This document shows positions 1-12,439 of a stretch of DNA of 64,000 nucleotides, piece after piece. The notes below the pieces were generated by a model. The model had not been told where the DNA came from. It was given only the letters and a program-made list of their open reading frames with translations, and searched no databases. This DNA comes from Torreya grandis. Lineage: Eukaryota > Streptophyta > Pinopsida > Cupressales > Taxaceae. Position 1 is the first letter of the stretch, and every line of letters starts with the position of its first letter. The translations under genes were made by a program, and so were the position numbers. The stretch lies in assembly GCA_037957365.1 (NCBI GenBank), contig JARHVA010000348.1, forward strand, positions 4,252,501 through 4,316,500. Reading direction: 5' to 3'.

Positions 1-185
1 TTTAAGATACACACAATAAAGTAAGACACATGCATGTGCTAAGAGGCACTTAGGGAAAACAAACACCTTATCTACTAAACAAACATGTTCTAGAAGAACT
101 TTGAGAAAGTAAAGACTAATCTACTATGTACAAAAGGAAAAAATGACTTAATAACAATGCTTAAGGTCTATCCCATTTTCTGGGA

Positions 186-1210
186 TATGTAACTCTTCTC
201 CATTTAGATTTAAGAGTTGAAAAGCATTATGTTGCTTGTAGTGAGTGATGACATAGGGACCACTCCATAAAGTATCAAACTATGTGTGTCTTCTAGGCTT
301 GGCCCTATCTTCATCCCATTTGAGTACAAGGTCACCTTCTTGGAATGCTCTTGGAACAACTCGCTTGTCAAAATACCTCTTGGTTTGAGCTTGGTGAGAC
401 TCCATAATAAGCATGACATGATATCTTATTTCTTCTAATTCCATCAACTCAACCAGTCTAATCTCCATGGTAGCATTATCCATCATCTTAAGTTGATGTG
501 TAATCTATAGAGATGCTAACTCATGGGAGATGGGTATCTTTGCTTCTTTACCATCGACAAACATGCAGGGGGAGTTGCCAATGGCTCTTTTAGGAGTGAT
601 CCTATCAGCCTAGAAGGTTGTCTTCAATTTTGTATGCCATGTTATATAATTTTCCTACACAATCCTTTTGATAACTCTAATTAAATTCTTATTTTTGGAC
701 TCTACTAGTCCATTCCCTTGAGAATAGTAGTTGGAGGATGTACTTAAGTGGATCCCATGCTTCACAGCCTACTCACTTATCCTAGTACCAAGGAAAACCA
801 TTACATTATTGAGATAAGTGTAGAAGGTACTCCAAATCTATTCATTATGCCTTCATAGAAGTCTAACACATTAGTTTCATTAGCTTCCTTGAGAGCTACA
901 ACTTCTACCCATCCAGTGAAATATTCAATTGCAATCAACACCCACTTATGATTAGCACTTGAAGGAGGATTGATCATACCTATGAAATCCAAACCCCACT
1001 GCATGAAAGGTTGGTCTACTTGAATGGGATGAATAGGAAGCACTGAAAGTTTCAATTTTGATATGAATAAGGCACACTTTTCACACTTTTTCACTTATGC
1101 ATATGAGTCTGTAAACAAGCTATGCCAATAATAACTAGCTCTTATCACTTTTATTGTTTTAGTTTTTAGTGTAAAGTAACCACTTGATGGCCCATCATGT
1201 AATTATACCA
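186..1210 (-). pseudogene. Integrase of the left Ty3/gypsy element, broken
   Basis: Integrase would insert the cDNA into the genome. On the minus strand from about 1,200 comes a zinc-finger (H2C2) region with a conserved Cys pair (KKCEKC) near 1,080, but the second His is replaced by Tyr (SGYF). The catalytic core follows at 801-1,094 with WGLDFIG and the first catalytic Asp, then a region typical of gypsy integrases (PSSANHKW, YFTGWVE). The frame is lost just before the expected second Asp. The C-terminal part is at about 280-486 (RYFDKRVVPRAFQEGDLVLK), where the GDLVLK stretch is a family hallmark. Several stops and frameshifts lie between the pieces. The identity is secure; the limits are approximate. 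Confidence 0.85.
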
Positions 1211-1469
1211 ATACTCTTTCAATATGATAAGACTACACACATTAAGATAACTCCATCAAGTTCCTTCCGAAAAAATATTTCATATACAAGAACATATGGA
1301 ATGGATTGTAACTTGAAATGTCTCCTTTTAGCTTTGTCTAGGCCTATTGGACACTCACCTATTTAGAGGAATTTGACCATTTCTTGTGTCCAAATCATGG
1401 TAGATGGTTTAAAATTGTTTTAGTATCATCTTATAGTGATATAAAAACCTATTTTTTCTCTTTCAAGTC

Positions 1470-1785
1470 TTATGCTAAGTACTCACACAGTCCCTTGCCT
1501 CTCACCAACTTGGTCACCTTGATATCCATGTCATATTCCATGACTTTGGTGATCCAACCAACTCTTTTTTCATTCATGTATATGTTAAAAAGTAAGTCTT
1601 TGATGATTAGATGAGACACCATCACATGTAATTTATTGTTAGAGAACATATGTCTAAATATTTTAGGGCTTCTTATGACATCAAGCACTTGCTTCTCTAC
1701 AAAAGTATATCTTACCTCATAGTCTTCCAACCCTTCACTGAAGAAAGCAATGGGATATCAAATACCTTATTCATTTGATTGTGTC
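1470..1785 (-). pseudogene. RNase H of the left Ty3/gypsy element
   Basis: This is the RNase H domain that removes RNA from the RNA/DNA hybrid during reverse transcription. The open stretch at 1,470-1,730 starts with DYEVRYTFVEKQ, matching the conserved segment of gypsy RNase H domains, and ends with EYDMDIKVTKLVRGKGLCEYLA-like residues, the usual lead into the integrase. It lies directly downstream of the RT on the same strand. A frame break separates it from the RT piece at 1,787-2,122. Confidence 0.8.
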
Positions 1786-1786
1786 A

Positions 1787-2640
1787 TTATAGTTGAGACA
1801 ACTTCATCATTTCATAATCATACAATGTGAAGTCTTTTATAAAATTAGGATTTGTAAGTGTTAGATCTTGAGTTATGGCTTGCTTGATGGCACCAAAACT
1901 ATCTCTTCCTTCTCTAGTCCAACTAAAATCCTGATTTTTATTCAACATGGATGTTAGAGGTTTGATAAGATTAGTAAAATTAGGTATGAATATCCTACTA
2001 AAGTTTATTTTTCCAAATAAAATTTGTAGGCCTTTCTTGTGTTTAGGCAATGACAAGGACAAGATAATACTTACCCTTTGAGGATCTATGGAGAGACCTT
2101 TCTTGGAGATAATGTAGCCCAAGAGTTTGCCTTCATGGATTGAAAATACACTTTTTTTTGGATTGAGAGGGACCCTAAACTATCTACACCTCTAAAAAAT
2201 TTGTCTAAGATGAGTCAAATGATCATTTACATACTTGGAAAAAACCATGATATCATCAAGATAAATCAACACTATCATTTATCAAAACTTGAAATGCCAT
2301 GTCCATGGCTCTTTAGAAAGTTACTCCAGCATTGGACAAACTAAAAGGCATATTCCTATATGCATATATACCCCATTTTATGGTAAAGTTTGTCTTATAC
2401 TAGTCTTCTTCTTGCACCAAAATTTGATTATACTTTGAATAGCCATCAAGGAGAGAGAAACATTCATATCCTGCTACAATCTATAAGATTTGTTCTATAA
2501 AAGGCAAAGAATAATTATCCTTAAATGAAACTCTATTTAAGTCCTTAAATCCACACACGGTCTTATCTCTCCATTATTATTCCTTACAAAGACTCGATTG
2601 GCAAGCCAAGATGAGTCTTTAATGGGGAAGATGATGCTAG
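1787..2640 (-). pseudogene. Reverse transcriptase of the left Ty3/gypsy element
   Basis: The polymerase domain is read right to left. Near 2,540-2,620 is a degenerate version of the xNGEIRxCVDLR motif. At about 2,330-2,350 is MPFSLSNAGVTF, the usual MPFGLxNAxATFQ motif with Gly changed to Ser. The catalytic motif YLDDI is at 2,249-2,263 with both aspartates intact. The thumb and connection region is open at 1,787-2,122 and includes the typical LGKINFxRxFIPNF segment. Stops and frameshifts elsewhere make it non-functional. Confidence 0.85.
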
Positions 2641-3600
2641 ATTGTATCAACTTAGTCAATTATTTCCTCATTAGGGGCTCTATTATTGGATTGATAGGTA
2701 TTTGCATTTGCCTTACTGGCTTAGCATATGCATCTAGCTATATAGTGTGTTGAGCTAGGCTAGGATCAAAACCTTTTAGATCATTATACTCCCATGTAAA
2801 TATATCATGAAACTCTTTGCATAACTCAATAAATGCAAGTATCTCTTCCTTGTTACATACCTTTCTAAGTGTTAAAATACTATCATCATTATTATCTTGC
2901 CTGGTAAGTATGTTTATCTCCTCTTTCTTTATTTGATCATCATCATTGAAAATTATTTCAAGTTCAGTAGGCCTTTGAGAAGTTTGTTTGACCTTAGTTT
3001 CAAAATCTGATCACCATATTGCTACGGTAATTTGGATTGATTTCTTAAGAGAAGTCAGCCTCTTCTTGGAGAAAGCATTATGTTTTTTTGTCACTATCAA
3101 AGACTTGCTAGTTAATGTCATTATCATCAATTGAAGGCCTTACCACTACCTTAATATGTGAGTGGCATATTAAACTCTTGACATCATTAGGGATATTACA
3201 CTAAGCTCCAACTATAGCCAACTTATCAGCATGCCTATTTTCCTCTCTTGGAATGGCTTGTCTATTGAAGGCCTCAAAATCTTCCATAAGATCCCACACC
3301 CTATATTTTTAATAACCTTGACCGATTATGGAATGAAATAACCTTCCTCATGTAAGTAATACACTGTTCGGCTTATTTCTTCCATGAACTTATATGGATC
3401 ATGTTCATGATGCTTAAATCCCCACTCATCAAGAAAGAGATTAGGTATGCCTTCAAGGGAAACAACTCGTTCTTGCTCAACATGGAGATATCATTCATCA
3501 AGAATAGTGAAATTAACATTGGATACCTTAGGCACATAAGGTTCTCTATGACTTTTAGAAATTGATTTTAATTATATCTTGACTTTGTTTCCATACCTAA
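2640..3600 (-). pseudogene. Protease-RT linker region, decayed
   Basis: This is the stretch of pol between protease and RT. It has no long open frame and no motif I can name. A minus-strand reading shows scattered acidic and hydrophobic residues with many stops. It is assigned to pol only because it sits between two recognised domains on the same strand. Confidence 0.5.
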
Positions 3601-3910
3601 TCCTATTGACCATGTAAGACCAATCTGATTATATATATCCCCCAATATTGGATTGAACTCCTTGGATAGACATAGAGCAAAGTGGGGCGGTAGGCCTATT
3701 ATAACATATTAAGGAATTGAAAAAGTGGGGCAAAAATGCAAAGTTAAATTTAGACATTTGATGATACCTACAGTCTTGGTGGCAGTCTCATCCAATTACA
3801 CCACTCCTTTGGTGATTGGCTCATATTTTAGACCTAGCATATTAACCATTTGTTTAGGCATTACAAAGGTACAAGCACCACAATCAATCATATAATTTTA
3901 AACCAAAGAC
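3600..3910 (-). pseudogene. Aspartic protease of the left Ty3/gypsy element
   Basis: The protease would cut the Gag-Pol polyprotein. The minus-strand reading near 3,860-3,900 gives IDCGACTFVMPKQMVNMLGL, which fits the retropepsin active-site segment, normally D-S/T-G-A, here D-C-G-A. It is followed by VGIIKCLNLTLHF, matching the family's later beta strand. Stops interrupt the frame. The position between gag and RT agrees with the assignment. Confidence 0.75.
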
Positions 3911-4199
3911 TCACCTATAATGAGAGAAAGATAGAAATTAGGAGCCTTATCACTTTTGACTTGTTTCCATCCTTTAGGTTAAGTTTCATTCATGAGGATT
4001 GATCTCTTTCATTATTGATCCAGCTACAAGGTTGAAATTAGATAGCTCTTCTTGAAGTAGATATTTTTGTCCAGGAATGGACAATGTCTCCCACATTGAG
4101 ATATTCATATGTGCCTTCTTCATTTGATTACCAATGTTGATAGAAGAACTACCAACCTTTGTTTGTCCTTTAGGAGCAATACACTATCTTGAGTTTTTA

Positions 4200-4795
4200 A
4201 GATTGAGGTAGATGAACACCTCTCCCATTTTGAGTTTTCAGCATTTCTTGAACTTTAGGGGATGCATTAGTTCTATTTTTCTATTGAGACGCTTGAGAAG
4301 GTAGGCTAAGTACTTGACTTATCTCTTTATTACCCTTTATTACTCTCTTTTTAGCTCTTGTGTTGGTTTTCATTGGAGTATCAATGTCACTTATGCCCCC
4401 AAACTAATTCATTACATAATAATCTCCTTTTCTCCAATTTACAAGTGTGGAATCAGGTGGCACTTACCCTTGATTATTTTCTCCTTGTGGTGTCACTTAA
4501 AATTTTGGAACTTGAGAAACTTGAACACCATACACCATTGGAGTTTGATTGGACACATCATTGGAGTACATGATCTAATTTTGGAGATGATCATAAGGTA
4601 CCATGACTAATCTTAGACTATATTATTTTGAGTTTTAATAATAGCATTTGAAGAGCTAGTAGTATTTGGGTTATATATATTGTAAATCCTAGTGTTGGTG
4701 ATTTGTCCTTGACCTTGATAGTTACCTTGGAAAAGAGATCTATTGGCTTGATTGAATTGATTATGAGGCAGCCAAGGCTTATAGTTCTAAATTTT
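4200..4795 (-). pseudogene. Gag C-terminal / nucleocapsid region, decayed
   Basis: Downstream of the capsid part, the minus-strand reading gives an Asn/Gln/Gly-rich stretch (NQFNQANRSLFQGNYQGQGQ) around 4,690-4,770, typical of a nucleocapsid tail. A CPIK...W pattern near 4,550 may be the remains of a zinc knuckle, but a full CCHC motif is not present. There are stops and frameshifts throughout. Confidence 0.55.
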
Positions 4796-5584
4796 TTACC
4801 TATTAATGTTTACAATTTCATTGCCAAAACTTTGTAGGATATTTTTGACTTCAAGTAAGTCATTATGAGGGGTAGAGGTAGCCTTTTCTTGATTGTTTGG
4901 TGAAGGAATAAGAGCCAATATGGGCAATGCAAGAGGTGTAGAAGTGGGGGGATGTAATTCTGGAAACAAAGGCATAATAGGCTTTGGAGAAATATTACCA
5001 GCTTGGATAAGATAATTTTTAGCCCTTATTTTCACCTCATATGCATGAGACAATGTGTTTCCCCCCATTGATTGAATCATTACTACTATGCCACTATTCA
5101 GAGCCCTCAAGTAGTACAATAATGCATAATTTGTAGTGGGTTTGACTATGGTTGGGATCCTATCCCAAGTATTTTGAAATATATAGTTGAAATCAACCAT
5201 AAATTATTGAGAGACCCTCTTTATAGTAGTCAATTGTTCCACCAAGGATAAGTGATCACTCTTATCCTTAAAATGTTTGCACAATTATTCTCTCAATTCA
5301 TCCAAATTAAAAATAGAATTAGACCTCATAATTCTATACCACTGAATAGCCTTTCTTTTGAATGAAGTGGTTATCAATCTAATTTCCACATTCTCTTGTA
5401 TCACATGATGTACAAAGAAAATATTATAAATGTCTCTTATATGCTCAATAGGAGTGGTGGAATCCTCTCTAGTGAAATGTGGAATGCTTTTAAGGGAAAC
5501 AATAGAAATATCATCATATTGAGCTAGGAGTAAGGGGATGCCACCATTGAAAGGAACAAATACCTAATTTCTAGGCACTGCCAT
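4796..5584 (-). pseudogene. Gag (capsid part), one frame with two internal stops
   Basis: Gag forms the virus-like particle that packages the RNA. One frame of 263 codons runs from an ATG at 5,584 (MAVPRN) to a stop at 4,796 and is broken by only two in-frame stops, one a few codons after the start and one just before 5,200. The middle has the retrotransposon gag domain: IRLITTSFKRKAIQWY, matching the RLFxxSLxGxAxxWY core, then LTTIKRVSQ. The tail has RAKNYLIQAGNISPKP and a Pro-rich segment (PELHPPTSTPLALPILA). It is much better kept than pol of the same element, perhaps by chance. Confidence 0.85.
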
Positions 5585-5887
5585 CTTGAAATTGGTAAGC
5601 AAACAAAAAAATTATATGGATATGTTAGCATCAAAAGATATTTTTAGATAAGGATGTGTAATTACAAATAGTTTCTTCTTAGCTGAATGATAAGGTAATT
5701 CTACAACTCAAAAGGAGTACCCTTAACAAAGGACATTGAAGTTACCTTTGGCATGAAAAATAGACACTAGTCTTGCAACCAAGATGCTTGAAATATATTT
5801 GGAGTCATGAGATGTTTAATGTAGATGCTATAACAACTGAAATTATGTCAAGACCAACACCAATCTTGAGCAAAATTCTTAAATTTG

Positions 5888-5906
5888 GGTCCCACCAAGC
5901 ATGCCA
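5888..5906 (-). other. Primer-binding site of the left element
   Basis: On the minus strand the sequence is TGGCATGCTTGGTGGGACC, lying between gag and the 5' LTR. It begins with TGG, the complement of a tRNA CCA end. It matches the PBS of the gag-only element (TGGCACGCCCGGTGGGACC at 59,304-59,322) at 15 of 19 positions, so both probably use the same tRNA. I could not name the tRNA with certainty. Confidence 0.7.
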
Positions 5907-5908
5907 AA

Positions 5909-6700
5909 AACTATTATCAATTTGAGGAGGTGTTTCAGATCACCTCACTCAATTGACACAATGGGAACTCTTTAAGGCTATGTGTGGCTTATGAATAAAG
6001 AGAACCTATAGAGGGGGTTGGCTCCCTTGATGTTAAATCTATACCATTTCTACACCTACTCAAATTACAAGGAAAAGGGAAAGAGAAAATTGAAAGCAAT
6101 GGAAAAGGTGGTGATGCAACAAATTATAGAACCCCTCCTATTATCTATGAGCTAATAAAAAATCTAAGACAAAGTTGAATACGATCACATAACTTCAATA
6201 GTTTCTCTAGCATAAATATTTCAATATAGAGGTTGTAGTTAATACATCAATTAAGAGGGATAATCAAGAGACCTGGAATGAGACACTAGTGAAGGTTTTC
6301 CACACTTAACATTTGAAAAACCACTTGACCCACCATATGAACTACAATAAGATAATTTACTCACAAATAGGCAAGAATGAAGAATACAAATGCAAGGAGA
6401 TTGAACATCAACACTATCATTCATCAACAATTCACCATGAACACACTAAATGTGAGATGAAGAACATAAAAAATAGTTTGCATTCACTTCAAAAGTAATG
6501 ACAAGTATCAATTTTAGAAGGGATTCACCATAATAACATGGAGTATCCTTTAAAATGGCCTTTTTAGGACTATATATAGAAGAATGGAGAAGAGAGAGAG
6601 AAGGTGGACATCTAGGAAGCTTATTATGATTTTTATCTATCATGAAATTAGTTACAATGCCAATAAAAGGTGAAAAAATAGTCTTATCATTCATCCTCAA
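5909..6700 (-). repeat. 5' LTR of the left element (outer border uncertain)
   Basis: The inner border is set by the PBS at 5,888-5,906. On the minus strand a TATA-like box (TTCTATATATAG) is at about 6,570-6,581, so transcription would start near 6,540 and run left into gag. No TG...CA ends could be fixed because the partner LTR is outside the window. Confidence 0.55.
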
Positions 6701-9700
6701 CATGTGTTGTCTTGGATTGATGATTTCCTCATGAGAGGTGATGTAGAAGTGGCTCTTGGCCTTCTATGACTCATCCTTATTATTTTGAAATCGCCCTTTC
6801 TTGATTGAAGAGTTACAAGTTGATATCTTGACACATGGATTACTTGCCCTACTTAGCATCTTTCTAAAATATTATTGGATCTCAAAATGCATCTTTCATC
6901 TTGGTAATATTGATATTTAAAGCTTATACCTCTTAATACTATGATCTTTATCATTAGAACTTGTAACTTGATGTCTAAGCTTGTTTGATCCAAAGGAATG
7001 TAATGGAGATAATTATATCTATTCATCTAAGGTCTAATATTTATTTGAAGACTACCACAATAATATTTTCAACCTCATGTACATCTTGTATAAGATCATA
7101 AATCTTTTCCCAGATTGTATACCATCCTTTAAATGATTGTCTATCCATCAATCTACTATCAAGAGGTTTAGAGAGGACTATAGGTGTTCATCAAGAGCAT
7201 ATTCAATTATCATAAGGTCTCAAAGATGAAACTTGACTAAAAATAAATTTTGAGACTTATATTTATGCCACATTATTCATATCTACCTATAAAATATTGG
7301 TGTATAGTGAAAATACCTTGAAACAGGCTTTAAAGACTGTTAAGGGACTGTGTTCATCCTTGTGGTCTCTCAACACCATGAAGGTAACAAATTGCTTATG
7401 CATTAGAGATCTAAAACCTAACCATAGTCATTATATTCATAAAAGAGTGCCATTATATTCCTACAAGAGTGTCATGAAGTTTCTTATTACAATTGATGAC
7501 CTTGAGAAGGTCTGCAACCTCATCCTTTCATTGCAAACAAGGAACAATCTTCATCTTGGTTTATTTAGTGATTTTAAAGCTATCAAATCATCATGGAGGA
7601 TTATTTAATAGATTATGTAAGATTAATATGCCTATTTAAAATCTTTTAAACCTTATTTAACTGGTTAGGAAGCTTCCACATAGTCAAAACATGAAATTAG
7701 GCCTAAAAAATGTAGTTTTAGACCATTTTCTTGTGTTTTTACTCCACACATGATAAGATTATGGATCTAGTATGTGATAATGAAGACCATATATGTTATT
7801 TATGGGTTTTAAAGACATTTTTTGTGTATTGGAGTCCATTTGGAGACATACACTATCATCAAGCTCCTTTTAGGTTCTACTGGCAGTTGTTTAGGTCTCT
7901 AACTTCATAACAATTGTTCATAGAGTATAGGCCATTGATAGATTGAGAAATTACATGAACTTGGATTTGATAGGCCTTATAAAAATACCTTAATTTAATT
8001 TTATCCCATGCACTTTCTCATCCAACTTCTCATGTGAGAAAAATTACGTTCTTGAGCTTGTAGGTCTCTAGGTGTCTATTTGAGATTAATGTCTTGAGTA
8101 AAAAAGGTCATCTCATGCTTATTCTTGGTGAAAATGTTTCTTATAGGATTGATATATGACCCATGAATTATTAATATTGTTTTTAAATCACTTTATACCC
8201 CTAATGGCATTAAGCCCATATTTAGCCATGGCTAGGGTTTCTTTATAATTTAGGGGTTTTGACCCTAATTATCTTCTTTTGATGTTTTCTCTTCATTAAA
8301 TGGAGTATAATCACTTTGAAAACATTATTAAATGTCTTTAATATATTTCATATCCTTCCAAACCTCATTTTCAACACAAAATATGCACTTTCTCTCCATA
8401 TTCCTGTGTGCAAGCCTATAGGTATGCATTCCAAGCTCAAAACCCATTACAAACCTACTCTTGAATTGATTCCTCTACGTCTTATGAACTTGAGTGATCT
8501 TGGGGAAATTTTGGATTATATTTGGCTCTTTTTAGTACCTTTTAAAATGAGAAACCACATAGGATTTGTCAAGAACATTTCATTTCAAACTTATAGACCT
8601 AACACATTCTACTTGGGCATGCATGCATCAACTGTCTTCTTTCCATTTTTGATCTTTACATGCCTGGAATAGGTTTGAGGTTAGATATATTAGGATAATA
8701 ATATCAAGAGTGAATTATAGACCTAATTTTGGTTTACAAATATGTTATTTATTTCTTTATACTTGAATCCTTGTTCAAGAATGCTAGATCAATGGCCTTC
8801 ATGGCCTCCCACCTATAACTTCCTATCAAAGATGATCGTGGAGGGATTACCAATTTTTTGGATGCTCTATAAGTGTCCCATACACTTTCCCATGAGTTTC
8901 TAAATATCTATTTTGTATGTATTACTCCCTAAAGCATAAAATATGCTTGCCTATAGGATTGTCCTTCTCTCGTTTGAGGCTTGTGTGTTTGGACCAGTCC
9001 TAGAAAACCACTTTGGAGATAAATGTAAGCTTGGGGAAACATGGAATGAGATGTAAGGTACTGGTGGAGATGAATACCATGTGTTTTACCCTTCTTCACA
9101 ATCCCAAAACCTCTCAACAATATCAACTTGATTCAAACTTGCATCTTCTCAATGTTTGCAGCCATGTATCTTCACATTTCACTCGTTCATACGTTGGATG
9201 TTTGCTTGGATATGGTGTGTGAGGACTAATTTGATTTTTTTAGGTCTTATACATTTTTTACACTTTTATTTCAACCACATTCATTCTTGGAAACACTTCA
9301 CAACCCCAAAAAACCCTGCCTATCATCTCAAAACCAACAAAACCATGAAAGTTCTTGTTAGTGCAAACATGATCACTGGGAGTTTGATTTAAGTTTGATG
9401 TTGCAAAAACTATTGGACATAAAAGAGATATTTTTAAACCATTTCCATTCATTCATAAAGATAATACATGCCATTATAAGAAGAAAACTAAGAGATTGGG
9501 GTTTAGTAGGGGTTAAGAGATAGTTATCTTGTTAATAATGATTCATTGAACATTGCACCCTAATCCCAAAACTATTGCCATAAATTTGAATGGCATAGGG
9601 GTGGTATCCTTCCCCTATGAGAATTTTTCCTAATGCATCTCCTCGTTCATGAAATAACTTCATAATAATGTCTCTTTCTCTTACAAGTGACTTGATAGAG

Positions 9701-10600
9701 AACTTGAATGATTTTTTGCCCTTTTTGGATCATTAACTTCTATCTCTACATGGTTTTGAGCTTGATGAGGTTGGAAGAGATTGTGATAGGATAATGAGAC
9801 CATGCTAAATTTTAAAACCATCTCAATGAGGTCTCTTTTTCAAGATTGTATAATCATTTTTAGACCTATCTTCATCAAGAAAACTTGTTCATCCTACCAA
9901 AATGCCCTATAGTAGTTATGTATCAGATGCCAATGGAGTTTCTCGTGATTATTCAGTGATGAGGTAACATACAAAGAGCCTCTTTACCTTATTTTATTTC
10001 CATTTCTTACATTATATTATGTTTGGATGTTAGAGCAATGAATAAAGTAGTATTTAAAGGTGAATGTACATTTGAAAAGAAGTATTTTGATACCTTAACC
10101 AAGTGTACGTGCATAATGAAGCATAATATGACCTTCATCAAGTGTCACATGACCCAATTTGACCCCTTTTAAATCCTAGCATGGTATTTATTATTCACAC
10201 TTGATATTCCATAAATAAAAAGCAATAAAATAAAAACAAGTTAAACCTTAATATCTCCAAAAATACCTTAACCTCTCAAAAGTGACTAGAAGGACAATGT
10301 TGCTAACTTGTTAGCTTTGCTTCTAGATCCACTTATCCACTGTGGAACACCTTTTTATCTTGATTTATAATCCATAAATTCTTTCAAATTGAATCAAACA
10401 TATCTTAATTTTTACAAACTAACCTTAAACTTTCCAAAGTTACCTTAAACTTTTCTAAACTACTTACAAAAGACTTCATAAAAGATCATGGCACAAGACT
10501 GATTACACAAGACACATGTCACAGACCTTAATATCTTAATAAGACCTTGTTTAGACCTTGAGACAACCTAATAAGACCAAACCATGACATCAAGACCTAA
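6700..10600. other. Stretch with no recognised gene
   Basis: AT-rich DNA with no motif I recognise. Two moderately long open frames exist on the plus strand at 7,297-7,608 (103 codons) and 8,316-8,672 (118 codons). Neither shows a known domain and both have the look of chance frames or remnants. The stretch around 7,950-8,330 has LTR-like composition (including GGCTAGGGTTTC), but no partner repeat was found in the window. From about 10,150 to 10,620 it is rich in ACCTTAA-type words with no structure I can name. Confidence 0.5.
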
Positions 10601-10739
10601 ATCTTAACAAGATCATTTACAAGGATAGATTACTCAGGTACCTATTTTGAATAGACCTTGGTCAAGGGTGGCAGATTAGATAACAACTACTAGAGAGATC
10701 ACCTGAAGTTTCTTACATGCAATATAGTCTAGGTGAGCA

Positions 10740-11200
10740 CTAACTTGAAACTATCTACACCTTTATGCTTAATAACTAGTTGATATAGCTATTCATAGTG
10801 ACCACAATAGTGCCCACACCTTGCCTAACAAGAGGGCATGAAGTAAGGACTGCATAAAACACTATATATGACCAAGAATTCATATTTAACTCAATAATTG
10901 ATGTTAAATAGTGTGTGACTTTATCATTGATATGGGTGTAGATGTAAATATTTTTACATGATCCTTGTGCAAGATTGGGAGCCTCGTGTTAAGGCCATCA
11001 CCACATGTTTTCTTTATGGTAAATAAAACCATTGCTCAACCATTTAAAATCCTCAAGAATGTGATTGTTGTTATAACAGGGGTGAGATTCCATGTATACT
11101 TTGAATTTGTTTATCTAGTTTAAGGAGATAACTAACCAACACTACTTAGCAAGCCATGTCATATACAAATAATACAAACATGCACTTCAAAAAGTGCTAT
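10740..11200 (+). pseudogene. Protease of copy A, decayed
   Basis: The reading DFIIDMGVDVNIFT-like near 10,917-10,960 corresponds to the retropepsin active-site segment, normally D-S/T-G-A, here D-M-G-V. About 200 bp downstream (11,125-11,175) is a degraded version of the GDNYxxLLGKPW segment that is better preserved in copy B at 23,340-23,400. Frameshifts and stops are present. Confidence 0.7.
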
Positions 11201-12439
11201 ATGAACCTCAAGAATGAAAAAAATGTGTGGTAAAACCTCTTGAAAATAACCATGAATTAGCATATGTTGAAAATGTAGATTTGGATGATGATATAAACCA
11301 CATATATAATATAGTTATGTAAGGCACATACATTTTAGTTGCATATGGTGAGGGAGTCTTGAGTTGAAGTGATGTCAACTCCTTCTTTGACACTACTAGT
11401 GTTACTTGTGACTGGTGGGTACATGAATCTTATAAGTGATAGGAATAAGTGTGGTGTTATGAACTCAAGTAAAATATACCCATGGTAAAATAAAAATTGA
11501 GGGACATAAGGTTAAAGGTTAATTTAACTCAAGGAGACAAGGTATGGGTCCCACACATAAAATTTAGGATGAAATGGGTGTTATGCCACAATAAATGCAA
11601 ACTTGTTGCCTTTCCACATTAAGAGGGACTGATAATGTCTATAGCTTTTTGAATGATATGAATTTTTTTCTTCTTAAGGGTAACAATTACTTAAGTGCTC
11701 TAATGTACACTTTAAAGAGTATATATGTGCATTAGTGGGAAACACACAAGCCAAACCTACCAAAATAGGCTAACATGAAGAAATCCATATGCACTTGATT
11801 TTAACAAATTAATTAAAAATAATGAATAATTAGTTATGGTGGCCATTCTTCCCTTGAAATACATCTTCATAATTTCAAGGAAGTGTGGACAAGGAGTGTA
11901 CACCAGATCCTATGAAGTTTGTGTGTCAATGTGTTTTATAGTACACTGAGAACCTAGGTTCACACATGGTATATCATATGTGAGATACATCGATAAAGTA
12001 TTGATTGGTTGGAAGTAAATATTTTTTTTTTCACACCTTTTCTTCACCCAGACCTAGACTCTATAAACCTATTTTATGGATTCATCAAGACCTTATGGAG
12101 GATGACACCATCATGGAAGATTGTATTAGAAAATTAAACACTAAGAAGGAATTACCGCTAGAAAATATGTTTGAAAAATCTAGTGTGAATAAAAACTCCA
12201 TTGAGAATGATGATAAATTTTAGATGGAGCACAACTAGTGATACAAGTGTATATAAGAGAAGATAGTGCATAAAGTAGATGAAACACAACTCAAGGATTC
12301 CATATATCACCTAAAATTAAAAATTTATTCCATACATCATGAAGTTGTGTAACACCAAGGGACTAACATAAATAATACTATAATCCATTCAAGAAAACAA
12401 AGGTCGACATTAGCTTCAATATTGAACCAAAGATCCTAA

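Larger units (their letters stand above)
1..6700 (-). mobile_element. Decayed Ty3/gypsy LTR retrotransposon, 3' end outside window
   Basis: Read on the minus strand, the order is 5' LTR, PBS, gag, protease, RT, RNase H, integrase, the normal Ty3/gypsy order. Every domain is recognisable but broken by stops and frameshifts, so the element is inactive. Only one RNase H is visible, unlike the Tat-type element at the right of the window. The 3' LTR is not seen and should lie left of base 1. The outer border of the 5' LTR was not found; 6,700 is a rough limit placed just past the TATA-like box. The domains are entered separately below. Confidence 0.85.

Noticed and set aside
7297..7608. 103-codon plus-strand frame
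   Set aside because: No recognisable domain, no related copy in the window; not called as a gene.
8316..8672. 118-codon plus-strand frame
   Set aside because: Hydrophobic and Phe-rich as expected from AT-rich DNA; no known family.
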